Below, in pieces: positions 55,232 to 63,689 of a stretch of DNA of 64,000 bases. This stretch comes from Haliea sp. E1-2-M8 (GTDB lineage: Bacteria > Pseudomonadota > Gammaproteobacteria > Pseudomonadales > Halieaceae). Position numbers and translations under genes: made by a program. The stretch spans positions 62,001 to 126,000 of the forward strand of contig NZ_JAUTDR010000006.1 in NCBI RefSeq assembly GCF_030649675.1, given 5' to 3'. Below the pieces are notes generated by a model that saw nothing but the letters and a program-made list of their open reading frames with translations, did not search any database and had not been told where the DNA came from. The first letter of the stretch is position 1. Each line of letters begins with the position of its first letter.

Positions 55232-56797
55232 ATGCCGGAATATTCCCGCACGGACGCGACGCTGCCCTCGGTGTTTGCCAGGCTGGCGGTAAACCAGGCT
55301 CGCACCGCCCGGGTAGTGACCATTGTCTTTCATCCCGATCCCCGGCGTATCGGCGAGCGCTGGCTGGTTCCGGAGCGAAGTAGCCGGGCTTTGGTGCTGG
55401 GGCGTCAGCAGCCCCTGTTCAGTCCCGCCGCCGAGGGCGACGCCCGGCCGCTGGACGATCCCCATGTCAGCCGCCAGGCTCTGTCTCTCGCTTTCAATGC
55501 CGCCGGTGTGACCATTGCGCCACTGCCCTCTGCCTGCCGCTGTCGGGTTGACGGCAGCTGGGTCAGCGCGGCGCAAACTCTGGACCACGCCGCTCTGCGC
55601 AGGGGCATTGCCCTGCAACTGGCGCACAGCGTGGTGCTGTTGTTGCGCGAGCAAACGATGCCCCCGGCAAGTGCGCCGGAGACCAGTGCTGGCGCCGCCC
55701 TGTGTGGCAGCAGTTTCTACATGCAATCCCTGCGACAGCAGATTGCCCGGGTAGCGGACAGCGGCCTGGATGTGCTCATTCGCGGCGAAACCGGCAGCGG
55801 CAAGGAGCTGGTGGCACGTGCCCTGCACGCCCACAGCGAGCGTCGGTCGGGGCCACTGGTGGCGGTGAATATGGCGGCGATTCCCCCCGGTGTTGCACCC
55901 GCGGCCCTGTTTGGCAGCGTCCGGGGCGCTTTCACGGGTGCTGATCGGAATACTCGCGGCTACTTCCAGCAGGCCGATGGCGGCAGCCTGTTCCTGGATG
56001 AGGTTGGCGATACGTCTGACGATGTCCAGCCACAGCTGCTGCGAGCCCTGCAGGAGCGGGAGGTGCAGCCGGTGGGCGGCAAGTTGGAAAAGGTCGACGT
56101 GCGGGTCATTTCCGCCACCGATGCCGCCCTGGACGGGCAGGACAGCAACTTCCGCAGTGCCCTGCGTCATCGCCTCGGCAGTGCCGAGGTGCAGGTGGCG
56201 CCGCTGCGTACACACCCGGAGGATATCGGCGAACTGCTTTGCCACTTCCTGAACCAGGCCTGTGCCGAGACTGGCCGGCCACCGCCGCTGGCGGAGCCGG
56301 GCGCGGATGAATTGCGGGTTGCCCAGTGGGCAGAGTTGTTCCACCTCTGCCTGCGCCATGAGTGGCCGGGCAATGTCCGCGAGCTGGCCAATTGCGCCCG
56401 CCAGGTCCTGCTCGACAGCGACGCCGGAATCCAGCCGCCGGCTCTGTTGTTGCAACAGTCGGCCGCAGCGGTGGCGGAGGAGTACCCGCATACCGACCAG
56501 CCGGCTCCGGTGGAGCTCGGTGATGCTGCCCTGCGCGCGCTGCTGGAGCAGGAGGGCTACCAGGTTGCCGCGGCGGCACGGCGCGCCGGGATAAGTCGCC
56601 AGGCTCTGTACCGGCGTCTGCCCGAGCTCGGCCTGCGGTTGGCGGCGCAGGTACCCGAGGCAGAGTTGCAGCGGGCGCTGGCCGACAGCGGCGGCGATAT
56701 CCGGGCCGCGGCCATGCTGCTGCGGGTGTCCACGGTCGCCCTGCGCGGCCGCCTGCGCAACCGGCCCCGCGACCCGGATGCTGGCGGCGGGGCGTGA
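55232..56797 (+). CDS. FHA-domain sigma-54-dependent activator with tandem C-terminal HTH motifs
   Basis: A 521-residue enhancer-binding protein. Residues about 45-105 form an FHA-like domain (LGRQQ at 57-61; DDPHVSRQ at 75-82). The AAA+ domain has Walker A G185-ETGSG-K191, GAFTGA at 232-237 for sigma-54 contact, Walker B GGSLFLDEVGD and HEWPGNVREL. The usual FRxDLYYRL arginine-finger region is altered to FRSALRHRL. Two Fis-type HTH-like segments follow (about 437-465 and 479-508). FHA domains bind phosphothreonine, and the next gene, overlapping by 4 nt, encodes a Ser/Thr kinase, so it is probably a kinase-controlled activator. Targets are unknown. ATG at 55232 is chosen because upstream in-frame sequence lacks domain similarity. 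Confidence 0.85.
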   Translation: MPEYSRTDATLPSVFARLAVNQARTARVVTIVFHPDPRRIGERWLVPERSSRALVLGRQQPLFSPAAEGDARPLDDPHVSRQALSLAFNAAGVTIAPLPSACRCRVDGSWVSAAQTLDHAALRRGIALQLAHSVVLLLREQTMPPASAPETSAGAALCGSSFYMQSLRQQIARVADSGLDVLIRGETGSGKELVARALHAHSERRSGPLVAVNMAAIPPGVAPAALFGSVRGAFTGADRNTRGYFQQADGGSLFLDEVGDTSDDVQPQLLRALQEREVQPVGGKLEKVDVRVISATDAALDGQDSNFRSALRHRLGSAEVQVAPLRTHPEDIGELLCHFLNQACAETGRPPPLAEPGADELRVAQWAELFHLCLRHEWPGNVRELANCARQVLLDSDAGIQPPALLLQQSAAAVAEEYPHTDQPAPVELGDAALRALLEQEGYQVAAAARRAGISRQALYRRLPELGLRLAAQVPEAELQRALADSGGDIRAAAMLLRVSTVALRGRLRNRPRDPDAGGGA

Positions 56798-58224
56798 GTA
56801 TCGAGGACCGGATTGGTCCCTACCGGATTCTCCGGCTGATCCGCCGCGGCGAGCAGGGTTCGATTTTTCTCGGCTTCGATGACCGCCTCGACCGGCGCGT
56901 GGTGGCCAAGCTCTACAGCCTGCCCGCGGATCCGGCCCGCAGCAAGCGGGTGTTGCAGGAGGCGCAGCTGGTGGCGGGGCTGGACAGCCCGCGAGTGGTC
57001 GGGATCTACGACGTGATTGTCGGCGAGACGCACCTGGCCATGATCATGGAGTATGTGCCGGGTTGTGACCTGGAGGAGCTGCTGGGCTGTTGTGACCTTT
57101 CGCTCGCCAGCATTCTACTGGTGGCGAGCGATGTCGCGGCGGCGATCGCGCTGGCGCGGCAGCAGCGTATCGTTCACGGCGATCTCAAGCCGAGCAACGT
57201 GCTGGTGACCACCGAGGGCCGGGTCAAACTCACGGATTTTGGTATCGCCCAGGCTCAGGGCAGTGCCCACAGTCGCCGCGGCAGTCCGTCCAGTGTTTCG
57301 CCGGAACAGCTGCGGGGCAGGCCGCTGGACGTGCGCTCGGACCTGTTTGCGCTCGGCTGCCTGTTGTATCGCCTGCTCGCCGGGCAGCATCCTTATCTGA
57401 AGGACGGGGCTATCGATGCAGCAGCCCTGCTGGGGGGCGCGCCGCCGCTACCGCCGACCCTGGCGGACGGGACCCCGGTGCCAGATGCTCTGTCGGAGCT
57501 GGTGTGCGAGTTGCTGGCTGCGGATCCCGAACGGCGGCCACAGAATACCCACGAGGTGCGCCAGCGCCTGCACGAAATCGCTTCGGGGCTGCCGCGTACG
57601 CTGCATTTTCCGCTGGCAGAGGAGGCCCGGCCGGCCTTTCGGGAGGAAACCGCGGACGAGTTGCCGCTGCAGATCCCCGGCAGCCTGCGCCACCAGGGCC
57701 GCTCCCGCATGCCCCTGCGCCCCGGCCAGTGGTCCCTGTTCGGCATCGGCCGCGACTGGCGCCGGCGACAGTGGCTGGCAGCTGCGGTTGTGGCCCTGGT
57801 CGCACTGGCGTGGCTGCTGGTCGGGCTCTGGCCCGCAAGCTATCGCGTGCACGTGCCGCTGCCGGAGGTCGTCATTGAGGTGGGAGCTGTCTTGCCCGAG
57901 GGGCGCGATACTCACTGGCTGCTGGACCAGGTCAGAGACCACGCCCTGCGGATTGAACCGGGCCTGGTGTTCAGCGGCGAGCTGCCGCCGTTTCGCTCCC
58001 GCTCGCTGGATCGCAGCCTGGCCACCCTGCGACAAGCGCCACCACCAGAGCAGCTGCGGGTGGCTCTGCACTGCCAGCAGGCGTGGTGCATACTCGGGCT
58101 TGAGCGGGAACGCGCGACCTGGCGTCGCTATCGCCAGGCGCTATTGCTGGTCGACGCACCCGCGGCCCACTGGCAACAGTTGATCGGCCTGACTGTGGCC
58201 GAGCTGTTTGCCGCGGACGGCTGA
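56794..58224 (+). CDS. Transmembrane Ser/Thr protein kinase, Hanks type
   Basis: A 476-residue protein. The kinase domain (about 8-265) has a reduced glycine loop (RRGEQGSIF), K39 in VVAKLY, E57, catalytic loop H128-G-D130-LKPSN, and D148-FG. HGD replaces HRD, making it a non-RD kinase. A linker, a membrane helix at about 327-347 and a periplasmic domain of 130 residues with C427 and C432 follow. The periplasmic part resembles no sensor I recognise. The GTG start overlaps the activator gene by 4 nt, so the two are co-translated. This looks like a membrane sensor kinase acting through the FHA activator; the stimulus is unknown. Confidence 0.87.
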   Translation: MSIEDRIGPYRILRLIRRGEQGSIFLGFDDRLDRRVVAKLYSLPADPARSKRVLQEAQLVAGLDSPRVVGIYDVIVGETHLAMIMEYVPGCDLEELLGCCDLSLASILLVASDVAAAIALARQQRIVHGDLKPSNVLVTTEGRVKLTDFGIAQAQGSAHSRRGSPSSVSPEQLRGRPLDVRSDLFALGCLLYRLLAGQHPYLKDGAIDAAALLGGAPPLPPTLADGTPVPDALSELVCELLAADPERRPQNTHEVRQRLHEIASGLPRTLHFPLAEEARPAFREETADELPLQIPGSLRHQGRSRMPLRPGQWSLFGIGRDWRRRQWLAAAVVALVALAWLLVGLWPASYRVHVPLPEVVIEVGAVLPEGRDTHWLLDQVRDHALRIEPGLVFSGELPPFRSRSLDRSLATLRQAPPPEQLRVALHCQQAWCILGLERERATWRRYRQALLLVDAPAAHWQQLIGLTVAELFAADG

Positions 58225-58233
58225 GGGCAGGGT

Positions 58234-59178
58234 TCAGGCGGGGCGGGTCCCTGCGCGCAATGCTTTCACCGCCGCCAGCAACGCGGCGTTGCGCGGCGCC
58301 TCTATGCCATGCTCCCGGCCCTGTGCCAGGAGATGCCCTGTCAGGTAGTCGATTTCAGTTTCGCGGCCCGCCAGCACATCCTGCAGCATCGAGGAGCGGT
58401 TATTGGCAGTGGCACTGATGACCGCCATGACCTGTGTCTGCAGGTCGCTAACCGCTTGTTCCTGGCCGGCAGCGATGCCGATTGCGCGGATTTCAGCACA
58501 CAACTCCCCGACCAGTGCCGCCAGTTCCGCCCGCTGCGCGAGCTCGCCATTCGGGCACCCGTGCAGGGCGGTGAGGGGGTTGATGGCGCAGTTGATGGCC
58601 AGCTTGCGCCAGAGCACGGTGTCAATGTCGCGGCTCCAGCCACATTGGATGGGCAGCGCCAGCCAGGCGTCGAACCAGCCCGGTGCCGTCTCCCGGCCCG
58701 GCTGGCCAACCAGCGTGCTGCCGCGACCGGCGTGGCAGATGGCGCGGCGACCCTCCCGGAACACCCCCTCGGTGGTGCTGCCGCTGAAACAGTCCAGCTG
58801 TGGCCATCGCGCCCGTACCTGTTGCTGGTACCCCAGGCCATTGGCGAGCAGCAGCACCACCGCGTCCGGCGCCAGGCGGTGGGCGACGCCGGCGATGGCA
58901 GGGATAATGTCCTGGGCCTTGGTGCACACCAGCAGGTGGCTGATCGGGCTGGCGTCGGCGCTGGCGGAGGCTTCAAACTGATAGCTGTGCAGCCGTTCCC
59001 CGCGGCGCAGGGTTATGCAGGTAGTACCTTCAGCCAGATCGGGGTCGCTATCACGCAGCAGCAGAGTACAGCGCGTGCCCGCCTCCTGCAGCAGGCTGGC
59101 GAAGAGTCCGCCGATGGCGCCGACGCCGAGGATGTGCCAACGCTGCACCGGGGTCTCAGCGCCGGACAGGGATTGCAA
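58234..59178 (-). CDS. panE: 2-dehydropantoate 2-reductase (ketopantoate reductase family)
   Basis: A 314-residue ApbA/PanE-type protein: NAD(P)-binding WHILGVGAIGGLFASLLQEAG, LLVCTKAQDII, LLANGLGYQQQV, the catalytic-type Lys in WRKLAINCAINPLTALHGCPNGEL, and C-terminal RSSMLQDVLAGRETEIDYLTGHLL. It reduces ketopantoate to pantoate for coenzyme A, though several family members act on other 2-keto acids. The start is uncertain: TTG at 59178 or GTG at 59145, neither with a clear ribosome-binding site. Divergent from yajQ. Confidence 0.88.
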   Translation of the reverse strand: MQSLSGAETPVQRWHILGVGAIGGLFASLLQEAGTRCTLLLRDSDPDLAEGTTCITLRRGERLHSYQFEASASADASPISHLLVCTKAQDIIPAIAGVAHRLAPDAVVLLLANGLGYQQQVRARWPQLDCFSGSTTEGVFREGRRAICHAGRGSTLVGQPGRETAPGWFDAWLALPIQCGWSRDIDTVLWRKLAINCAINPLTALHGCPNGELAQRAELAALVGELCAEIRAIGIAAGQEQAVSDLQTQVMAVISATANNRSSMLQDVLAGRETEIDYLTGHLLAQGREHGIEAPRNAALLAAVKALRAGTRPA

Positions 59179-59239
59179 AGCGGCGCGGGCAGATTACCAT
59201 GGGGCTCCAGCAAGTAGCGGTAAACCGGGGACATGCACT

Positions 59240-59722
59240 ATGCCATCTTTTGACGTTGTATCGGAAGTCGACCTGCACCAGCTCACCAACGCCGTCGACC
59301 AGGTTTCCCGGATCATCGACAACCGTTTCGATTTCAAGGGCGTGGATGCGGGCTTCGAGCGCGAGGAGCGCACCGTAGCCCTGCATGCTGAAGCCGAATT
59401 CCAGTTGGCGCAGATGGAAGACATGCTGCGCAGCGCCCTGATCAAGTGCGACATCAATCCGGGGGCGATGGAGTGTGGCGACCCAAGTGCGAGCGGCAAG
59501 CTGGTGCGGCAGTCGATTACCCTGCGCCACGGTCTCGACAGCCAGCAGTGCAAGACCATCGTCAAGACTCTGAAGGAGGCCAAGCTCAAGGTGCAGGCGC
59601 AGATTCAGGGCGACCAGGTGCGGGTGACCGGCAAGAAGCGTGACGACCTGCAGGAGGCAATTGCCCTGCTGCGCGAAAGCCCGGTGGACCTGCCGCTACA
59701 GTTCACTAACTTCCGCGACTGA
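59240..59722 (+). CDS. yajQ: YajQ family nucleotide-binding protein
   Basis: A 160-residue UPF0234 protein: MPSFDVVSEVDLHQLTNAVDQ, IDNRFDFKG, KLVRQSITLRHGLDSQQCKTIVKTLKEAKLKVQAQIQGDQVRVTGKKRDDLQ and the ending LPLQFTNFRD. Members bind RNA or nucleotides; a Xanthomonas homologue binds cyclic di-GMP. Length and both ends match the family. Tail to tail with the thiamine-kinase-like gene 19 nt away. Confidence 0.95.
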   Translation: MPSFDVVSEVDLHQLTNAVDQVSRIIDNRFDFKGVDAGFEREERTVALHAEAEFQLAQMEDMLRSALIKCDINPGAMECGDPSASGKLVRQSITLRHGLDSQQCKTIVKTLKEAKLKVQAQIQGDQVRVTGKKRDDLQEAIALLRESPVDLPLQFTNFRD

Positions 59723-59741
59723 GCGCCCGGCGCCAGCCTCC

Positions 59742-60632
59742 TCAGCCGCCGGGTAGCGCCGCCAGCCGGGATTCCAGCGTCGTGCGCTTGCGCGTCAGGT
59801 AGTCGGCGGGTGGTGGCTCCGGGGCGAGCAGGTACCACAACAGCTCCAGATAGCGGTAGGCGCATTCAAAGCCGAGAAACCGCGTCTGTTCAGCGGGCTG
59901 GAGCGCCCGCCCCAGGTAGGCGCCCAGCAGCGCGGCGATCGCCGCAGCGGGCCATTCGTCACCCGCGGTGACCGCGGCCAGGTCAAACCAGACAGACCCC
60001 ATCGCCGCATATTCCCAGTCGACTGCCCACAGACGGTCGCCATGCTGCAGGCGGTTGCTGCGCAGCAGATCATTGTGGCACAGCGTGAGCGGTCCACTGT
60101 TGGCTGCCAGTTGCGGTAGCAGTCCGGCAATCCTGGCGGCCACGCCTTGCAGGGCTTGCCAGTTTTCCGGCCGGGCATTGCGCAGGCTGTGCTCACTGCG
60201 CCGGCAGCGCTCGCCGAGGTCCAGCCGGGTATGTACCGCGGGCAGGGCATGGATGCGCTGCAGCAGCAGGGCAACGGCTGTGGGCTCGTCCGGGTTGCTG
60301 CCTTCGATAGCGAGATAGTCGCAGACCAGGGCCCCGAGCTCGGGGTTGCAGTAGCGCGGTGCCGGCGCAATGCCCGCCGCGTGGGCCCGCTGCAGGATGC
60401 GCCATTCAAGCTGGCGGCTGAGTCCGTTGGCGGCGGGATTGATGCCATCCAGACGAAGCACGAAGCGCTGTTCCCCGCTCGCCAGCAGGAAGCTGTGGTT
60501 GCTGAGGCCGCGTCCGAGTGGGTGTAGAACCGTCGGCGGCTCCGGCAGCGGCGCTGCCAGCCGCCAGTGGCGCCACTGACCCAGGGCCTGTTCCAGCCTC
60601 AGGCTGATTGGTGCCGGTACTGTTGCAGCCAT
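59742..60632 (-). CDS. thiK-like: Thiamine kinase-like aminoglycoside/choline phosphotransferase
   Basis: A 296-residue APH/choline-kinase-fold protein: PLGRGLSNHSFLLASGEQRFVLRLDG, catalytic loop LCHNDLLRSN (HND-x4-N), and metal motif AVDWEYAAMGSVWFDLAAV. Family members phosphorylate thiamine, choline or related alcohols. Position as last gene behind a TPP riboswitch, after a thiamine-binding protein and a PnuC-type permease, makes thiamine the likely substrate, with phosphorylation trapping the imported vitamin. The ATG at 60632 overlaps the permease gene by 34 nt; a longer frame to 61310 runs antisense-like through that gene's frame and is not used. Confidence 0.82.
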   Translation of the reverse strand: MAATVPAPISLRLEQALGQWRHWRLAAPLPEPPTVLHPLGRGLSNHSFLLASGEQRFVLRLDGINPAANGLSRQLEWRILQRAHAAGIAPAPRYCNPELGALVCDYLAIEGSNPDEPTAVALLLQRIHALPAVHTRLDLGERCRRSEHSLRNARPENWQALQGVAARIAGLLPQLAANSGPLTLCHNDLLRSNRLQHGDRLWAVDWEYAAMGSVWFDLAAVTAGDEWPAAAIAALLGAYLGRALQPAEQTRFLGFECAYRYLELLWYLLAPEPPPADYLTRKRTTLESRLAALPGG

Positions 60633-61243
60633 CTGCGGTAACCGAATACGACGATGATGAGATAGACCGCGAACAGCCCCGCGGTCAGCAGCAGCCCCCG
60701 CTCCAGATACAGGTAGATTGAGGCGCTGTCGATTACCAGCCAGTACAGCCAGTTCTCGAGGATCTTGCGTGCCACCATCCAGGTGGTGAGAATGCTGCCC
60801 CAGGTGGTAAACGAGTCCAGGTAGGGCAGGGCGGCATCCGTGTGCTGCGCCAGCAGGAAACCGCTGCCGGCGCTGGCGACAACCACGGCGGCAAAGGCCA
60901 GCAGGTGCGTGCGCAGTTGCCAGGTGGCTATGGGCAGAGGCCGGCTGGCAGCGGCAGCAGCTGGGGGCGCCCGACCAGCGCGACTGCCGTGGCGCCACTG
61001 GTACCAGCCGTAGACGGCCATGGCCAGGTAATACAGCTGCAGCGCCGATTCCATCAGCAGGTTCACTTCCCAGAACAGCCACAGGAAAATACCGGTACTG
61101 ACAAAGGCTGCATACCAGCACCAGAGGCTTTCGCGCACTGCCAGCAAAAGATAGGTAATCCCCAGCAGGACAGCCACCAGTTCCCAGGCCGAGAGGCTGG
61201 AGGCGGCAGCGGCCAGCTGGGCGGGCAGACTGCTCTCCGCCAT
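60599..61243 (-). CDS. pnuT: PnuC-family vitamin transporter, probably thiamine (PnuT)
   Basis: A 214-residue protein with seven membrane segments and the PnuC pattern: ITYLLLAVRESLWCWYAAFVSTGIFLWLFWEVNLLMESALQLYYLAMAVYGWYQWRHG, then SFTTWGSILTTWMVARKILENWLYWLVIDSASIYLYLERGLLLTAGLFAVYLIIVVFG. PnuC proteins import nicotinamide riboside, riboflavin or thiamine by facilitated diffusion coupled to a kinase. The riboswitch and neighbours point to thiamine. Its ATG at 61243 overlaps the preceding TGA by 1 nt. Confidence 0.88.
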   Translation of the reverse strand: MAESSLPAQLAAAASSLSAWELVAVLLGITYLLLAVRESLWCWYAAFVSTGIFLWLFWEVNLLMESALQLYYLAMAVYGWYQWRHGSRAGRAPPAAAAASRPLPIATWQLRTHLLAFAAVVVASAGSGFLLAQHTDAALPYLDSFTTWGSILTTWMVARKILENWLYWLVIDSASIYLYLERGLLLTAGLFAVYLIIVVFGYRRWLQQYRHQSA

Positions 61244-61497
61244 CAATCGCGGATCGGCAGCAGGCCGGGAATAAACTTGCAGACCAGCACCTGCTGGCCA
61301 AACTGCGCATGGCTGGCGGTCAGCGCCTCTCGCACCAGGTTGAAAACCTGCTCGGCCTCACCGCTGATCTGGGTGCTCATCGCGTTGCTGACCAGGGTGA
61401 GGTCGCCGGCGGCTGCCAGCCGCTCAATGAAACCCTTGATGACCGTAATATAGTCCTCCTGCAGCGGATACAGGCTCAGTTCTGCGGTGACTTGCAT
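61243..61497 (-). CDS. Small thiamine-binding protein (MTH1187/YkoF-like)
   Basis: An 84-residue protein with the PF01910-type pattern: VTAELSLYPLQEDYITVIKGFIERLAAAGDLTLVSNAMSTQISGEAEQVFNLVREAL. The fold is a ferredoxin-like dimer that binds thiamine in homologues (YkoF half). It has no signal peptide, so it should act in the cytoplasm, perhaps as a carrier or sensor next to the permease. It lies between the receptor (19 nt) and the permease (1-nt overlap). Confidence 0.8.
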   Translation of the reverse strand: MQVTAELSLYPLQEDYITVIKGFIERLAAAGDLTLVSNAMSTQISGEAEQVFNLVREALTASHAQFGQQVLVCKFIPGLLPIRD

Positions 61498-61515
61498 GGT
61501 GCGGTTCTCCTGTTT

Positions 61516-63621
61516 TCAAAAAGTGTAGCTGGCGCTGACGCCAAGGCTGCGGGGTTCCCCGTACTGGTAGTAGGGTTCTGTTACATAGCCTTTGCGCGGG
61601 TCATTGCCGAAGTCTCCGAAACCGCGAGTAGCGTAGTCGATGTCCCCCAGATTGCGCCCCCACAGGGCAATTTCCCACTGCTCCGTTTGCCAGCCAAGGC
61701 GCATGTGCACCAGCTCATAGGCGTCCGAGAGCAGGTCGTAGCGATCCGAGAAGTAGAACCTGTCACGGGCTTCCAGATCAACCCTCAGATACAGGTTCCT
61801 GCCCAGTTCCACTCTGCCGCCCAGGGCTGCCTGGTAGCCGGGCGCGTGGGCCTGGTCGCGGCCCGCCATGTCGGTGCCATCGGGGCTGGTGTAGCGATCG
61901 AAGCTGGCGTCGAGCAAGCCGAGGTGGGCGTACAGGCTCAGGCGCTCGCTGGCCAGCCAGTCCAGTTCCAGCTCGAGACCGTAGTTGGTGCCGCGGGCGG
62001 CGTTGTTGGTGTAGTCGATAAACGCGGTGCTGCCGTCGTCCCGTGGCAGCACCAGAGAGCCCTTGACCTGCTGGTCATCGCGGTCCATGTAGAACAGGGC
62101 CAGGCGGGTCTGCAGGGTGCCGTCGGCGTAGCTGGCCTTGTAGCCCGCCTCGTAGTTGAGCAGGGCTTCCTCGTCGAAGCGCCCCAGCCGCGTCAGCTGC
62201 TGCTGCAGGGCAGGATCGGTCGTGGTCTCCACGCTGGCGAGGATGCCGGCGTTGACCCCGTTGCCGCGGTAACCCCGGGAGACACCGGCGTAATACAGGG
62301 CGCCGTCGGACTGCTGGTATTCCAGCACCAGACGCGCGCCCCAGAGGTCGCGGCGGCGGCGGTGACTGACACCGTTGCTGTCGCGGTAGTCGGTGCGGCG
62401 CTGTTCCAGGCGCAGGCCGCTGACCAGGGTGAGGGTGTCGCTGAGCGCGGTATCCAGTTGGCCGAAGACTGCGCTGGTGTCGGTGTCGTAGCTGCTGGCA
62501 AAATCCGCTGCCAGGTAGGTGTACTGGCGCAGCAGGTCTTCCCGGTCGGCCAGGTGGTAGAGGCCGGCTGCCCAGTCGCTGCGACCACCGAACAGGCGGG
62601 ACCGCTCGGTAGACAGCAGGCGCAGCTGGGTGCTGCCACTGTCACGGTCGCGCAGGTAGCGGTCGAAGGAACTGTATTCCAGCTCCGGGGCAATTCCGAC
62701 GAAGCTCCAGTCCTCGTCAAAGCTGTACTCGCTGTCGGTGCCCGCGGCGCTGAGGGTGGCCTCGATGGTCACCGCCTCCCGCTCTCCGGTCCAATTCAGG
62801 CTGATCGCCGTGGTTTCCTGCCGGTCGTGGCCGGGTTCATCGGAAAGGGTGCGGCGGGTGTTGTCCAGGGAGAAGGCGTCGTAGCCGTTGTCGACGTCCA
62901 CCGCGAGCAGGTTCAGGTCGAGGGTGTCCGAATCTCCCGCCAGCCAGCGCAGTCGCGCTCGCACTGTAGTCTCGTCGCGAGAATTGGTGTCATCGCGGCG
63001 CAGGAAGTCGTTGCGGTAATGGCCATCGCTGCGGTACTGCTGCACGGCCAGGCGGTAGAGCAGGCGCTCCTCCAGCAGGGGGCCGGTGGCCACCATGCCC
63101 AGGCTCCAGCTGTCATACTCGGCGAGGCTGCCCTGCAGGGTCAGGCCCGGGGTCGCCTCCGGCGCGGCGCTGCGGATATTGATCAGGCCCGCCAGGGCGT
63201 TGGCGCCGTGCAGGGTGCCCTGGGGGCCGCGCAGCACTTCGACCTGCTCGACATCGAACAGGGTGCCGACGGTGCCCAGGCCGCTGAAGTCAACGCCGTC
63301 CAGCAGCAGGCCGATGGAGGGGTTCAGGGGCTCCTGAAACTGGCTGCGTTCGCCGATGCCGCGGATCTGGAAGAAGCGGGCCCGCGAGGCCCCACTGGCA
63401 TAGTTCAGGTTGGGAATAACGTTGAGAACTTCCTCCAGGTGCTGGGCGGCGCGCTCGCGCAGGGTGTCGGCGGTCAGCACGCTGGTACTGCTGGACTGTT
63501 CCAGCAGCCGGGTCTCGCGCAATTCAGCGGTCACCAGGATTTCAGTCAGTTCGCCGCTCTGGGCGTGGCTGGCTGTGGCCGCCAGGAGGGCGGGGAACAG
63601 CAGGCAAGTGGGGTATTTCAT
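61516..63621 (-). CDS. TonB-dependent outer-membrane receptor, riboswitch-controlled, probably for thiamine
   Basis: A 701-residue receptor: signal peptide MKYPTCLLFPALLAATASHA, TonB-box-like EILVTAE, plug domain (LEEVLNVIPNLNYASGASRARFFQIRGIGERS; VEVLRGPQGTLHGANALAGLINIRS), a 22-strand-type barrel and a terminal SASYTF with C-terminal Phe. The ATG at 63621 has GAGGAG 6 nt upstream; the longer frame to 63687 would run into the riboswitch. Because a TPP aptamer heads the operon, the ligand is likely thiamine or its phosphates. First of four genes of a salvage operon. Confidence 0.88.
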   Translation of the reverse strand: MKYPTCLLFPALLAATASHAQSGELTEILVTAELRETRLLEQSSSTSVLTADTLRERAAQHLEEVLNVIPNLNYASGASRARFFQIRGIGERSQFQEPLNPSIGLLLDGVDFSGLGTVGTLFDVEQVEVLRGPQGTLHGANALAGLINIRSAAPEATPGLTLQGSLAEYDSWSLGMVATGPLLEERLLYRLAVQQYRSDGHYRNDFLRRDDTNSRDETTVRARLRWLAGDSDTLDLNLLAVDVDNGYDAFSLDNTRRTLSDEPGHDRQETTAISLNWTGEREAVTIEATLSAAGTDSEYSFDEDWSFVGIAPELEYSSFDRYLRDRDSGSTQLRLLSTERSRLFGGRSDWAAGLYHLADREDLLRQYTYLAADFASSYDTDTSAVFGQLDTALSDTLTLVSGLRLEQRRTDYRDSNGVSHRRRRDLWGARLVLEYQQSDGALYYAGVSRGYRGNGVNAGILASVETTTDPALQQQLTRLGRFDEEALLNYEAGYKASYADGTLQTRLALFYMDRDDQQVKGSLVLPRDDGSTAFIDYTNNAARGTNYGLELELDWLASERLSLYAHLGLLDASFDRYTSPDGTDMAGRDQAHAPGYQAALGGRVELGRNLYLRVDLEARDRFYFSDRYDLLSDAYELVHMRLGWQTEQWEIALWGRNLGDIDYATRGFGDFGNDPRKGYVTEPYYQYGEPRSLGVSASYTF

Positions 63622-63623
63622 CA

Positions 63624-63652
63624 GGTTCTCCTCGGCAAAGAAAAAGAGAACC
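63624..63652 (-). promoter_or_regulatory. Hairpin covering the receptor ribosome-binding site
   Basis: On the minus strand GGTTCTC (63652-63646) pairs perfectly with GAGAACC (63630-63624) around a 15-nt T-rich loop. The stem includes the AGGAG of the receptor gene, so it can block ribosome access. This is a likely part of the TPP riboswitch expression platform; the switching partner is not resolved. Confidence 0.55.
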
Positions 63653-63689
63653 GGTTGGATGTGCGAAACGGAAAAGGAGACGTGCACCT

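Noticed and set aside
59146-59239. Longer yajQ start
   Set aside because: Upstream in-frame sequence belongs to the panE antisense strand, and the family begins MPSFDVVSE.
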